64,000 nt of DNA, taken from positions 1,071,918-1,135,917 of the forward strand of contig NZ_KI911558.1 of assembly GCF_000515235.1 (NCBI RefSeq). Reading direction: 5' to 3'. The notes beneath the pieces are model-generated. The model did not search any database, was not told the DNA's origin, and worked only from the letters and a program-made list of their open reading frames with translations. Position numbers and translations under genes: made by a program. Below, piece by piece: positions 8,370 through 17,780 of the stretch; within the stretch, counting starts at the first letter, position 1; the number at the start of each line of letters is the position of its first letter. Source of the stretch: Synechococcus sp. CC9616. Lineage in GTDB: Bacteria > Cyanobacteriota > Cyanobacteriia > PCC-6307 > Cyanobiaceae.

Positions 8370-8767
8370 CCCCCAGGCTGAACAACCTCGCTGATCTGAT
8401 GCATTGGCGGGAAGCGCCAACCCTGGAGGACGGCCTCGCTGATCGTCTCCGCCTGGAACTCGCGGACGCCATGGCCGAAGCCGATTGGTTCACCGTCGGG
8501 GTCATGGCCCCATCGGACAGCGTGGCTCTGGAAACGCTGAGACGCCTTGAAACACATCAGGGATGGGAGCCCATGCAGGTGGTGCAGACCACAGACGAAG
8601 TGGGACCGGTGTTTCTCAAAGCCAATCAGACCAGCGGTTCGATTCGCATCCGCATCGAACATGGACTTGCTCAAGGCATCCTGATCAGCGGTCATCGACA
8701 TCAAACGGCTGACGATCAGGCCGGCATGGTCACAACCTGGGGACCGCTTCCGCTGGATTTTTTCTGA
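8366..8767 (+). CDS. DUF1824 family protein
   Basis: A 133-residue protein of a cyanobacteria-restricted family (DUF1824, by recall). It uses a GTG start within the thrS stop (GTGA overlap). The segments ALETLRRLETHQGW, VGPVFLKANQTSG and GILISGHRHQTAD suggest a small alpha/beta fold. There is no signal peptide or membrane segment and no known enzymatic motif. The coupling to thrS is visible, but a link to tRNA charging is not established. Confidence 0.82.
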   Translation: MTPRLNNLADLMHWREAPTLEDGLADRLRLELADAMAEADWFTVGVMAPSDSVALETLRRLETHQGWEPMQVVQTTDEVGPVFLKANQTSGSIRIRIEHGLAQGILISGHRHQTADDQAGMVTTWGPLPLDFF

Positions 8768-8850
8768 ATCCGATGCCCTGAACGACACCAGTCGTTGCCG
8801 AGTTGTCCTGCGAACCGCAGCCTGAAGAAAGACGGATTCTCGGAACCCGC

Positions 8851-9885
8851 ATGGCCGGCACCACTCTTCTCGCAGGCGACATGGGAGGAACCAAGACCCT
8901 CCTGGCCCTCTATGGACTCAACAACGGTCGCCTGACAACACTTCATCAGGAGAAATTCAAGTCCAGCGAATGGAGCTCGCTGGAACCGATGCTTCAGGCC
9001 TTCATCAGCCAGCGACCTGCGGAGATTCCCGCGCCTGATCACGGTTGCATCGCGGTGGCCGGTCCAGTTCGAAACAGGACAGCGAAGATCACCAACCTCC
9101 CCTGGCAACTGAAGGAGGAAGACCTGGCAGCGGCCGCCAGCATGCGGAAGCTGGAACTGGTCAACGATTTCGGAGTGCTGATCTATGGCCTTCCTCACTT
9201 CGATGCAGACCAACAGGTGGTGCTTCAGGAAGGACACCAGGATCAGGGGCCCGTGGCGATTCTTGGGGCTGGCACCGGCCTCGGGATGGCGCGTGGAATT
9301 CGCACGAATGGAGGTCTGCTCTCCCTCTCCTGCGAAGGTGGTCATCGTGAATTCGCCGCCAGAACCGAGGAGGAATGGCAGCTGGCCTGTTGGCTCAAAC
9401 GGGATCTCGGTGTGGAGAGGCTGTCGGTTGAACGAATCGTGAGTGGAACCGGGCTGGGGCATGTGGCGCATTGGCTGCTGAATCAACCCCATGCCCAGAA
9501 CCATCCCCTGCGGCAGATGGCGACGTCATGGCGGAACGACACGGCCTCCGACTTCCCAGCCCAGGTGAGCCGTGCCGCATCCGAAGGTGACGATCTGATG
9601 CAACATGGCCAGCAGCTCTGGCTCTCGGCCTACGGCGCTGCAGCTGGAGATGTGGCGTTGCAGGAACTCTGCAGCGGCGGGCTCTGGATCGGAGGAGGTA
9701 CGGCCGCCAAACAGCTGGCGGGACTGAAGTCGGAGACGTTTCTGGCCCCGATGCGAGCCAAAGGTCGCTTCGAGGAGTTCATGGGCAGTCTTAACGTCAC
9801 CGCCGTGATCGATCCGCTTGCGGGACTGTTCAGCGCCGCCTGCCGGGCTCGGATGCTCGCGGAGCCAGGTGAGACACTGGCCTGA
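8851..9885 (+). CDS. glk: Glucokinase (Glk family)
   Basis: Phosphorylates glucose with ATP, feeding glycolysis or the oxidative pentose phosphate path. The ATG at 8851 (MAGTTLLAGDMGGTKT) puts the phosphate-binding GDMGGTKT motif at the usual place near the N-terminus; an in-frame start 48 nt upstream is possible. Further family features are HGCIAVAGPV, LELVNDFGVL, and ILGAGTGLGMARG. This is the classical Glk family, distinct from the ROK kinase at 16876-17778. Followed after 14 bp by thrB. Confidence 0.93.
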   Translation: MAGTTLLAGDMGGTKTLLALYGLNNGRLTTLHQEKFKSSEWSSLEPMLQAFISQRPAEIPAPDHGCIAVAGPVRNRTAKITNLPWQLKEEDLAAAASMRKLELVNDFGVLIYGLPHFDADQQVVLQEGHQDQGPVAILGAGTGLGMARGIRTNGGLLSLSCEGGHREFAARTEEEWQLACWLKRDLGVERLSVERIVSGTGLGHVAHWLLNQPHAQNHPLRQMATSWRNDTASDFPAQVSRAASEGDDLMQHGQQLWLSAYGAAAGDVALQELCSGGLWIGGGTAAKQLAGLKSETFLAPMRAKGRFEEFMGSLNVTAVIDPLAGLFSAACRARMLAEPGETLA

Positions 9886-9899
9886 ACGCAGCGCATGGG

Positions 9900-10847
9900 A
9901 TGTCGCAGCCGCGCATCGGGCAGAAAGTGGTGGTGGATGTTCCGGCAACCACCGCCAATCTGGGGCCCGGTTTCGACTGTCTCGGCGCCGCACTCGATCT
10001 GAACAACCGCTTCGCCATGCGACGGATCGAGGGCAATGGTGAACGGTTCGAACTCATCATCGAAGGCAGCGAGGGAAGTCATCTGCGCGGGGGGCCTGAC
10101 AACCTCGTGTATCGGGCGGCTCAGAGGGTCTGGAAAGCCGCTGGCCTGGAGCCCGTGGCCCTGGAAGCGAGGGTTCGTCTGGCCGTTCCACCGGCCCGCG
10201 GTCTTGGCAGCAGCGCGACAGCGATCGTGGCGGGATTGATGGGAGCGAACGCCCTGGTGGGAGACCCACTCAGCAAGGAAAAGCTCCTGGAGCTGGCCAT
10301 TGACATCGAGGGCCACCCGGACAACGTTGTTCCCTCACTGCTTGGTGGCCTGTGCATGACCGCCAAAGCCGCGTCCCAGCGCTGGCGCGTTGTGCGCTGT
10401 GAATGGACATCAGCGGTCAAGGCAGTCATCGCGATTCCATCGATCCGCCTCAGCACAAGCGAAGCGCGCCGAGCCATGCCCAAAGCGATCCCTGTCAGCG
10501 ATGCCGTAGTGAATCTGGGAGCCCTCACCCTGTTGCTGCAAGGACTACGGACCGGCAATGGAGATCTGATCGCTGACGGCATGCACGATCGCCTGCACGA
10601 GCCCTATCGCTGGAAACTGATCAAGGGTGGTGATCAGGTGAAATCATCAGCCCTCGAGGCCGGTGCCTGGGGATGCGCCATCAGTGGTGCAGGCCCCAGC
10701 ATCATTGCCCTCTGCTCAGAGGACAGGGGAAAAGCGGTCAGCTCGGCCATGGTGCGCGCCTGGGAAGCCGCTGGAGTGGCCAGTCGGGCACCGGTGCTGG
10801 ATCTGCAGACGTCAGGCAGCCACTGGCAACCAGCAGAAGATGGGTAG
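9900..10847 (+). CDS. thrB: Homoserine kinase
   Basis: Makes O-phosphohomoserine for threonine synthesis in the cytosol. A 315-residue GHMP-family kinase: the N-terminal VVDVPATTANLGPGFDCLG is diagnostic, and the ATP-binding motif is PPARGLGSSATAIVAG. A C-terminal GHMP motif is seen in GCAISGAGPSIIALC. The start ATG lies 14 bp after glk and the gene precedes ndhD by 57 bp. The co-localisation with glk looks like simple packing rather than a pathway link. Confidence 0.96.
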   Translation: MSQPRIGQKVVVDVPATTANLGPGFDCLGAALDLNNRFAMRRIEGNGERFELIIEGSEGSHLRGGPDNLVYRAAQRVWKAAGLEPVALEARVRLAVPPARGLGSSATAIVAGLMGANALVGDPLSKEKLLELAIDIEGHPDNVVPSLLGGLCMTAKAASQRWRVVRCEWTSAVKAVIAIPSIRLSTSEARRAMPKAIPVSDAVVNLGALTLLLQGLRTGNGDLIADGMHDRLHEPYRWKLIKGGDQVKSSALEAGAWGCAISGAGPSIIALCSEDRGKAVSSAMVRAWEAAGVASRAPVLDLQTSGSHWQPAEDG

Positions 10848-10904
10848 TTCTACCCAAACAGGGGCAACAGAGCTGTTAGCTTTATTCACGATTGGGGTCA
10901 GGAA

Positions 10905-12476
10905 ATGGACGCAGAACTGCCGTTGTTGGCCGCGTCCGAGGCCACTTTTCCCTGGCTGTCTCTGATTGTTCTGCTGCCAGCGGTCGGCGCGATGCTGATG
11001 CCGCTTCTGCCTGGAGACGACAACAAAACGTCGCCACTGCCCCGCAACTTCGCCCTGGGCGTGCTGCTGGTCGACCTGCTGCTAATGATCGCGGTCTTCG
11101 CCACGCGCTTCGATCCCACCCAGGCGGGCTTGCAGCTTGTTGAACGGGTCAGCTGGCTGCCGGTGATTGGTCTGGAGTGGTCCCTGGCCGCCGATGGCTT
11201 GTCAGCTCCGCTCGTGGTGCTCAGCGGCCTCGTCACCCTGCTGTCCGTCGCGGCAAGTTGGTCGGTCACCAGCAAATCCCGCCTGTATTTCGCCCTGCTG
11301 CTCCTGCAGGCATCCGCCCAGGGACTCGTGTTCCTGTCCCAGGATTTTCTGCTGTTCTTCCTAGCCTGGGAACTCGAGCTGGTTCCGGTGTACCTGCTGA
11401 TCGCCATCTGGGGAGGCCAGAACCGGCAGTACGCCGCCACCAAATTCATCCTCTACACAGCCCTGGCATCCCTGCTGATCCTGATCAGCGGCCTGGCTCT
11501 TGCCCTCTCAGGCGATCAGTTCACGCTCAACCTGAGCGAACTCGCAGCCCGCTCGCCAGGGGGCAGTTTTGGCCTGCTCTGTTATCTGGGTTTCCTAGTG
11601 GGTTTCGGCGTGAAGCTGCCGATGTTCCCGCTCCACACCTGGCTTCCGGACGCCCACGGTGAAGCCAATGCGCCGGTTTCGATGTTGCTGGCAGGAGTGC
11701 TGTTGAAGATGGGCGGTTATGCCCTGCTTCGTTTCAACGTTCAGATGCTCCCGGATGCCCACCTTCAGCTGGCGCCAGCCCTGGTGATCCTTGGCATTGT
11801 CAACATCGTCTATGGAGCGCTGAACGCCTTCGCCCAGGACAATGTCAAACGACGAATCGCCTGCAGCTCTGTGAGCCACATGGGCTTCGTTCTGCTCGGC
11901 ATCGGCGCGGTCGACGCCCTCGGTGTGAGTGGCGCCATGCTCCAAATGGTGAGCCACGGTCTGATCGCCGCGGCCATGTTCTTCGTCACCGGCGTGTTCT
12001 ACGAACGCACCAAGACCCTCTCGATCCCCAACATGGGTGGACTGGCCAAAGCCCTGCCGATCACCTTCGCTTTCTTTCTGGCCGCCTCCCTCGCTTCCCT
12101 GGCCCTTCCGGGCATGAGCGGCTTCATCAGTGAGATCACCGTCTTCCTCGGCATCACGAGCCAGGAGGGTTTCACATCCCTGTTCCGCTCCATCAGCGTG
12201 CTTCTTGCCGCGATCGGCCTGGTGCTGACGCCCATTTACCTGCTGTCCATGTGTCGACGCGTGTTTTTCGGGCCGAGGATCCCCGCTCTTGCCGTCGTGG
12301 ACGACATGCGTCCGCGTGAGCTGGTGATCGGCCTCACACTGCTCGTCCCCACACTGGTGATTGGCGTCTGGCCCCGCGTTGCCATGGATCTCTACGAGGC
12401 ATCCACCGAGGCTCTGGCCACGCGCCTCGGAGAACACAGCCTGATGGCTCTGATCGAACGCCTCCCTCTCGGTTGA
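10905..12476 (+). CDS. ndhD: NAD(P)H-quinone oxidoreductase chain 4 (NdhD)
   Basis: A proton-pumping membrane subunit of the NDH-1 complex, used in respiration and cyclic electron flow around photosystem I. The 523 residues are almost wholly hydrophobic, about 14 membrane helices. Conserved proton-channel residues are visible: Glu in [21 protein letters not shown], Lys in [20 protein letters not shown] and His in [13 protein letters not shown]. The sequence is of the NdhD1/D2 type linked to respiration rather than the CO2-uptake forms, but that is inference. The stop shares one base with the start of the peptidase gene. Confidence 0.96.
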   Translation: MDAELPLLAASEATFPWLSLIVLLPAVGAMLMPLLPGDDNKTSPLPRNFALGVLLVDLLLMIAVFATRFDPTQAGLQLVERVSWLPVIGLEWSLAADGLSAPLVVLSGLVTLLSVAASWSVTSKSRLYFALLLLQASAQGLVFLSQDFLLFFLAWELELVPVYLLIAIWGGQNRQYAATKFILYTALASLLILISGLALALSGDQFTLNLSELAARSPGGSFGLLCYLGFLVGFGVKLPMFPLHTWLPDAHGEANAPVSMLLAGVLLKMGGYALLRFNVQMLPDAHLQLAPALVILGIVNIVYGALNAFAQDNVKRRIACSSVSHMGFVLLGIGAVDALGVSGAMLQMVSHGLIAAAMFFVTGVFYERTKTLSIPNMGGLAKALPITFAFFLAASLASLALPGMSGFISEITVFLGITSQEGFTSLFRSISVLLAAIGLVLTPIYLLSMCRRVFFGPRIPALAVVDDMRPRELVIGLTLLVPTLVIGVWPRVAMDLYEASTEALATRLGEHSLMALIERLPLG

Positions 12477-14584
12477 TGACGATGACCTCCACCTCCGCAC
12501 TGCTGCAAGGCTCTGGGCTGCCCAAATTCGAGGCGATCACTCCCGAGCTGGTTCGCAGTGACATCCCCGTTTTGATCTCGACGCTGGAGCAGGACTTCAG
12601 CGCACTGGAAAGCAGCCTCAGCCAGGCCATGGAGAAAGGGGACCCCCTTCACTGGCAGGCGGTGATGCCCTCACTGCAGCGGATCGGAGAACGGCTGCGG
12701 TGGAGCTGGGGCGTTGTATCCCACCTCAACGGCGTCTGCAATTCACCGGAGTTGCGGGATGCCCATGCCAGCCAGCTTGGTGATGTGGTGCGACTTGGCA
12801 ATCGTCTTGGCCAGAGCGCCTTGCTGTACCAGGCTCTCAGCCAACTTCGCGATGCCCCCCAGCAACCTCTGGATGAAACACGGCGCCGCATCCTGACCAG
12901 CGAACTGCTCTCGATGGATCAACGGGGTGTTGGTCTGAGTGGAGAGGACCAACAGGCCTTCAACCGCACCAGTGAACGGCTGGCGGAACTGTCCACGGCC
13001 TTCAGCAACCATGTTCTGGATGCCACGCAGCAATGGACCCTGAAGCTGACGGACAAAGCCCAGTTGTCCGGCTTGCCGCAGCGGGCTCTTGAAGCCCTAG
13101 CCGCTGCTGCTCGCGAAGCGGGCGATGGCGAGGCCAGTGCTGCCGAAGGCCCCTGGCTCCTGGGCCTGGACATGCCGCGCTATCTGCCATTTCTGACCCA
13201 TGCAGAGGATCGCGGTCTACGGGAAACCATCTATCGCGCCCACGTCAGCCGAGCCAGCAGTGGCGAGCTCGACAACAGCGATCTGATCGAAGAAATCCTG
13301 CGACTGCGCATCGAACAGGCCAGACGACTCGGCTACACCCATTGGGCCGAACGCAGCCTGGCCAGCAAAATGGCTGACGATGTGAATGCCGTTGAGGCCT
13401 TACTTGAGGAATTGCGCGTCGCGGCCTACCCCGCAGCGGAAATCGAAATCGCGGATCTCAAGGACTGTGCGACGCGCCATGGGGCTGCAGAGGCAGATGC
13501 TCTCGCCCCCTGGGACCTGCCGTTCTGGTCTGAACGTCTCCGCAAAGAGCGTTTCGATCTTGATCAGGAGGCTCTGAGACCCTGGTTCCCACTACCTCAG
13601 GTGCTCGAAGGGTTGTTCAGCCTCTGCGAACGGCTCTTTGATGTCGAGATCCAGGCCGCGGATGGGGAGGCGCCGATCTGGCATGCCGACGTTCGCTACT
13701 TCCGGGTTCAGCGCCGAAACGGCCCTGCCATCGCCGCGTTTTATCTCGATCCCTTCAGTCGACCGGCCAGCAAGCGTGGCGGTGCCTGGATGGACGACTG
13801 CCTCGGGCGCAGCATCGGCAGTGATGGACGCCAGGTCCTGCCGGTGGCCTATCTGATCTGCAATCAGACACCCCCTGTGGGGAAGACCCCCAGCCTGATG
13901 AGTTTTGAAGAGGTGGAAACCCTTTTCCATGAGTTCGGCCACGGTCTTCAGCACATGCTCACCACCGTTGATGAGCCGGAAGCAGCGGGCATCAACAACG
14001 TCGAGTGGGATGCCGTCGAGTTACCGAGTCAGTTCATGGAGAACTGGTGCCTCGACCGTGCAACCTTGATGGGCATGGCTCGCCACTGGCAGACCGGGGA
14101 GCCGCTTCCCGAAGAGGAATTCAACAAGCTGCAGCGCAACCGCACCTTTAATGCCGGCCTGGCAACGCTGCGCCAGGTGCACTTCGCACTCACCGACCTT
14201 CGTCTGCACAGCCGCTGGAGCCCGGAACTTGGCCTCACACCAGATCAGATGCGCCGTGAAGTGGCCCGCAGCACCACTGTGATCGAGCCGATCCCGGAGG
14301 ATCAGTTCCTCTGCGCCTTTGGCCACATCTTCTCCGGTGGCTATTCCGCCGGGTATTACTCCTACAAGTGGGCGGAAGTGCTCAGCGCCGATGCCTTCGC
14401 AGCGTTCGAGGAAGCTGGCCTCGACGATGAGGTGCAGGTCCGAGCAACCGGAGCTCGCTTCCGGGACACGGTGCTGAGCCTGGGCGGCAGCCGCGCTCCG
14501 GCCGATGTGTTTTCTGCCTTCCGTGGTCGGCCGGCCAGCAGCGAGGCACTGATCCGCCACTCGGGGTTGGTTGCCGCGGCCTAG
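12476..14584 (+). CDS. prlC: M3 family oligopeptidase (oligopeptidase A-like)
   Basis: A cytosolic zinc metallopeptidase that degrades short peptides, including cleaved signal peptides in other bacteria. The 702-residue length fits oligopeptidase A. The zinc site HEFGH is in ETLFHEFGHGLQHML (about residue 484), followed by the second-ligand region NNVEWDAVELPSQFMENW. The C-terminal substrate-binding part holds FSGGYSAGYYSYKWAEVL. ATG 12476 shares a base with the ndhD stop (TGATG), so they are probably co-transcribed. The 3' end overlaps a convergent hydrolase gene by 4 nt. Confidence 0.95.
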   Translation: MTMTSTSALLQGSGLPKFEAITPELVRSDIPVLISTLEQDFSALESSLSQAMEKGDPLHWQAVMPSLQRIGERLRWSWGVVSHLNGVCNSPELRDAHASQLGDVVRLGNRLGQSALLYQALSQLRDAPQQPLDETRRRILTSELLSMDQRGVGLSGEDQQAFNRTSERLAELSTAFSNHVLDATQQWTLKLTDKAQLSGLPQRALEALAAAAREAGDGEASAAEGPWLLGLDMPRYLPFLTHAEDRGLRETIYRAHVSRASSGELDNSDLIEEILRLRIEQARRLGYTHWAERSLASKMADDVNAVEALLEELRVAAYPAAEIEIADLKDCATRHGAAEADALAPWDLPFWSERLRKERFDLDQEALRPWFPLPQVLEGLFSLCERLFDVEIQAADGEAPIWHADVRYFRVQRRNGPAIAAFYLDPFSRPASKRGGAWMDDCLGRSIGSDGRQVLPVAYLICNQTPPVGKTPSLMSFEEVETLFHEFGHGLQHMLTTVDEPEAAGINNVEWDAVELPSQFMENWCLDRATLMGMARHWQTGEPLPEEEFNKLQRNRTFNAGLATLRQVHFALTDLRLHSRWSPELGLTPDQMRREVARSTTVIEPIPEDQFLCAFGHIFSGGYSAGYYSYKWAEVLSADAFAAFEEAGLDDEVQVRATGARFRDTVLSLGGSRAPADVFSAFRGRPASSEALIRHSGLVAAA

Positions 14585-15171
14585 GCGGCGGTCAGGTGCT
14601 CCCGGAACACGTTTAAGGCCCTGGGATGGGAGATCAGTTGCTGATGGGTCCAGACATCAATCACCTGCTGATCCCCCCAGGGCAGCTGGGCTGTCCAATA
14701 CGGACACACCATCAGATCCCAGTGGCAGAAATAACTGCGACAATCCAACGCAGCCAAGGCTTGTGAACTGCGGCCGAGATCCCGAAGCAAGGCACTTCCC
14801 ACCTTCATATCCGCTGCACCTGGCAGCAAAGCCCGTGGAATCGGTTGAGCGGTAAGCGTTCCATGCTGAGGGCTGCCCACACTGAAGAATCGGCGCGCGC
14901 GCTGGGCTCCGTTCAGTTCCTGCAGCCAGATACGACCCACCACTCCACCCATCGAAAATCCGAACAAATCAATCGTCTGATCCGCTCCGAAACGTGCTCG
15001 GATCTGACGATCGAGATCACGGGCTAACTGGCGCAGTGGGACGGCTCCCAGGCGATGGGGCAGATGGGGAGTGAGCAGAGGCTGATCAGAATCTTCCAGG
15101 GCCTGGATCAACCGCCGAAAGACCCGCGGGGTGTCCCAGAGGCCGTGCACCAGAACAAGCGGGGGCCTCAT
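14581..15171 (-). CDS. Alpha/beta hydrolase, lipase/thioesterase-like
   Basis: A 196-residue single-domain alpha/beta hydrolase. The oxyanion region LVLVHGLWDTP is at the N-terminus, and the nucleophile elbow GFSMGGVVG (Ser about residue 93) is intact. The SVGSPQHGT motif resembles triacylglycerol lipases and palmitoyl esterases. The C-terminal half carries the likely catalytic Asp and His (His in the terminal THQQLISHP stretch). No signal peptide is seen, so it is probably cytosolic. It overlaps folB upstream by 4 nt in a minus-strand operon with proA. The substrate is unknown. Confidence 0.85.
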   Translation of the reverse strand: MRPPLVLVHGLWDTPRVFRRLIQALEDSDQPLLTPHLPHRLGAVPLRQLARDLDRQIRARFGADQTIDLFGFSMGGVVGRIWLQELNGAQRARRFFSVGSPQHGTLTAQPIPRALLPGAADMKVGSALLRDLGRSSQALAALDCRSYFCHWDLMVCPYWTAQLPWGDQQVIDVWTHQQLISHPRALNVFREHLTAA

Positions 15172-15557
15172 GGATCAGCACCAGCTGAAGAGTGATGTCT
15201 GAAGCGTTCAACCGACACCACGCCGCTGAATCCAGGCACCGGTGCAGCACATTTGCTCAGTTCCACGCGCATCGGAACGGGGCCATAAAGCGCCTCCAGA
15301 CGATTCAGCACCTGCTCGCTGAAGTGCTCGATCGTGAGGCAGCGAATGGATCGCGACAGCTGCTGCAGATCTCGGATCGCCAGGCTGTAGTCGGCGCTGG
15401 AGGCGAGATCATCAGCAGCAGCGGATTGCCCGAGATCTAGCCAGAGGCTTAGGTCCAGACGGAACCACTGACCATCGCGACGCTCGTTGGGAAGCACCCC
15501 GACATGGGCCCACAGCCTCAGGTTTCGGACGTGGATGGCATCCATCAAGGAGGTCAA
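15168..15557 (-). CDS. folB: Dihydroneopterin aldolase
   Basis: Cleaves dihydroneopterin in folate synthesis. The 129-residue protein matches FolB in length and pattern: [20 protein letters not shown] at the start, then [11 protein letters not shown] with the Tyr of the active site, [12 protein letters not shown], and a C-terminal [15 protein letters not shown] with the conserved Lys. It overlaps the hydrolase downstream and proA upstream by 4 nt each, so the three are translationally coupled. Confidence 0.93.
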   Translation of the reverse strand: MTSLMDAIHVRNLRLWAHVGVLPNERRDGQWFRLDLSLWLDLGQSAAADDLASSADYSLAIRDLQQLSRSIRCLTIEHFSEQVLNRLEALYGPVPMRVELSKCAAPVPGFSGVVSVERFRHHSSAGADP

Positions 15558-16861
15558 AGGGGTTGATCGCGATGGCTGAAACGTCGCGTTCCTGCGGCGT
15601 AATCCGCGGCGATATGACCGTCACCACGAAGGCGATAGCGGTAAGTCACAAGGCCTTCTAAGCCGACGGGGCCGCGGGGCGGCAGGGTCTGCGTGCTGAT
15701 TCCCACCTCGGCCCCGAAGCCGTAACGGAAGCCATCGGCGAAACGGGTGGAGCAATTCAGATACACCCCTGCACTGTCGACAGCGGCCAGAAAGCGATCA
15801 GCTGCTGCCGCATCCGTTGTGACGATCGCATCCGTATGGCGGGAGCCGAAGCGGCGGATGTGGTCGAGGGCGGCATCCAGATTCGAGACCACCCGCACCG
15901 AAAGAATCAGATCGAGATATTCCGTTCGCCAGTCCTCCTCCGTTGCTGCTTCTGCGACCCCGAGCCCTTGGCTGGCGTCATCTCCGCGCAGCACCACCCC
16001 AGACTCCTGGAACCGGGGGATGGCCGCCGTCAGGAATGCCGCAGCGACCGACTCATGCAGAAGCAGCGTTTCAATGGCGTTGCAGGCCGCCGGGTACTGA
16101 GTCTTGCTGTCGATCGCCACGCGCACGGCCTGCTGCACATCCGCTGCGCTATCGACGTACAGGTGACAGATGCCGTCAGCATGTCCCAGGACAGGAATAC
16201 GGGTGTTGTCCTGGATGAACCGCACCAGTTCATTGCTGCCGCGCGGAATGATGAGATCCACGAGCCCATCAAGCCGCAACAAGGCCAGGCTCTCTTGACG
16301 CGTGGTGAGCAACGCCAGAGCATCGGAAGACACATCGCTTTGGCTCAGGCCTTGCTGAAGGGCCTTCATGACCGCTTCGTTGGTGCAGCTGGCCTCGCTC
16401 CCTCCCTTGAGGATGGCGCCGTTTCCGGATCGAATTGCCAGCGAAGCGATCTGCATCAACGCATCCGGGCGAGCCTCGAAGATCACACCCACCACACCCA
16501 GAGGCACCGTGATCCTCTCCAGCACCAGGCCCTGATCCAACTCCCGATGCAATTGCCGGCGACCGAGGGGATCTGGCAGAGCCGCCACCTTGTGGACGCC
16601 CTCGATGGCTCCCTCAAGTTTCTTCGCATCCAGCTTCAGCCTGGCCATAAGAGCTGGGGCCAGTCCCTGCTCCGCAGAGCGTTCCAGATCCTCCCGGTTG
16701 GCGTCGACGATGCCGGCCGCATGCTCCGCAAGGGCATCCGCCATCGCCTGGAGGGCCTGAGCCCTCTGCTCGTCTGAGGTCTGACCGAGGGACACCGCTG
16801 CCAGCCGCGCTGCTCCAGCCCTCTGCAACAGTTCCGCCGAGGGCTCGGGAACGGAAGTCAT
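15554..16861 (-). CDS. proA: Gamma-glutamyl phosphate reductase
   Basis: Second step of proline synthesis: reduces gamma-glutamyl phosphate to the semialdehyde with NADPH. The 435-residue length is normal. The aldehyde-dehydrogenase-type catalytic Cys is in [14 protein letters not shown], and substrate-binding segments [12 protein letters not shown] and [11 protein letters not shown] are present. The C-terminus has the usual [18 protein letters not shown] motif. It leads the proA-folB-hydrolase operon and lies 14 bp downstream of the ROK kinase gene, so the operon may be longer. Confidence 0.97.
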   Translation of the reverse strand: MTSVPEPSAELLQRAGAARLAAVSLGQTSDEQRAQALQAMADALAEHAAGIVDANREDLERSAEQGLAPALMARLKLDAKKLEGAIEGVHKVAALPDPLGRRQLHRELDQGLVLERITVPLGVVGVIFEARPDALMQIASLAIRSGNGAILKGGSEASCTNEAVMKALQQGLSQSDVSSDALALLTTRQESLALLRLDGLVDLIIPRGSNELVRFIQDNTRIPVLGHADGICHLYVDSAADVQQAVRVAIDSKTQYPAACNAIETLLLHESVAAAFLTAAIPRFQESGVVLRGDDASQGLGVAEAATEEDWRTEYLDLILSVRVVSNLDAALDHIRRFGSRHTDAIVTTDAAAADRFLAAVDSAGVYLNCSTRFADGFRYGFGAEVGISTQTLPPRGPVGLEGLVTYRYRLRGDGHIAADYAAGTRRFSHRDQPL

Positions 16862-16875
16862 GACGGAATTGCGTA

Positions 16876-17778
16876 TCAGTCTTCCGTCATCATCCCGCCC
16901 AACCTCTGCAGAGCTAGACGAGCCGCGCCAAGGCGTCCGGCACCATTGCCGAGCGCACAGGACTCGATCCGCAGACCTTCGCGGGAGACCGCCTGCACCC
17001 GCAGCTCCACCTCCCGACGGACCGCGGGCAGAAAATGGCGGGCGGCGCCGGCCAGGCCTCCCCCCAGCAGGACCAACTGGGGAGTGAACAGATAGGCAAG
17101 CGAACTCACACCAACGCCCAACCGACGGCCGTACTGCTCCCAGACCTGAATCGCTTCCGACTCCCCGGCATCCGCCGCTTCACTCAGCTCGCGTGGGTCT
17201 CGGTCGCAGAGGCGCCGCAGCGCCGCGATGCTGGCGTATTGCTCGAGGGAGCCTCGATTACCGCTGTTGCAGGGCGGACCCGCTGGATCCACTCCGATCA
17301 GTCCAGGCTCAGCCGCGGCACCGTTATGGCCGGTGAACAGAGCTCCATTGATCAGAACGCCACCGCCCACCCCGGTGCCAAGCGTCAGCAGCACCACATC
17401 GCCAAACCCCAGGGCCGCTCCGCGCCAGGCCTCTCCCACAACGGCGCAGTTTCCATCGTTGGCCAGGGTGACGCGCCGCTTCAAACGGGGTTCAAGCCAT
17501 TCCGCCAGAGGCACCTCCTCCCAACCGGGGAGATTGATGCAGATCCTTGCCACCCTGGCCTCTACATCCATGGGACCCGGCAGCCCGACACCAACCCAGG
17601 CAGCCTCGCGGCCAGGATCAAGCTCTGCGACCGCTTCGCAGAGGGCCATCGTGACGGCCCCTGGCACGGCCGGCTGGGGGGTGGGCTGCTCCAGTTGCGC
17701 CAGGAGCTCACCTTCCGCAGTAAAGCGAGCCAACTTGATCGCCGTGCCGCCGAGATCGATCCCGATCACCTGATCCAT
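16876..17778 (-). CDS. ROK family sugar kinase (glucokinase-like)
   Basis: A 300-residue sugar kinase of the ROK class. ATG 17778 ([15 protein letters not shown]) places the phosphate motif DLGGTAIK correctly, and an upstream in-frame start would overlap the TamB-like gene. The second phosphate motif is [16 protein letters not shown] and the active-site Asp is in [14 protein letters not shown]. The ROK zinc-type motif is only partly kept: the segment [16 protein letters not shown] has fewer Cys than the typical CxCGxxGCxE. The substrate is probably glucose or a related hexose. It lies 2 bp downstream of the TamB-like gene. Confidence 0.9.
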   Translation of the reverse strand: MDQVIGIDLGGTAIKLARFTAEGELLAQLEQPTPQPAVPGAVTMALCEAVAELDPGREAAWVGVGLPGPMDVEARVARICINLPGWEEVPLAEWLEPRLKRRVTLANDGNCAVVGEAWRGAALGFGDVVLLTLGTGVGGGVLINGALFTGHNGAAAEPGLIGVDPAGPPCNSGNRGSLEQYASIAALRRLCDRDPRELSEAADAGESEAIQVWEQYGRRLGVGVSSLAYLFTPQLVLLGGGLAGAARHFLPAVRREVELRVQAVSREGLRIESCALGNGAGRLGAARLALQRLGGMMTED

Positions 17779-17780
17779 GC

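Noticed and set aside
11595-12500. Long minus-strand open frame (301 residues) opposite ndhD
   Set aside because: It is antisense to a clear membrane subunit gene; its His/Glu/Gln-rich translation is a mirror of codon bias in ndhD.
15836-16777. Long plus-strand open frame (313 residues) opposite proA
   Set aside because: Entirely antisense to a well-supported proA; composition bias of a high-GC genome explains it.
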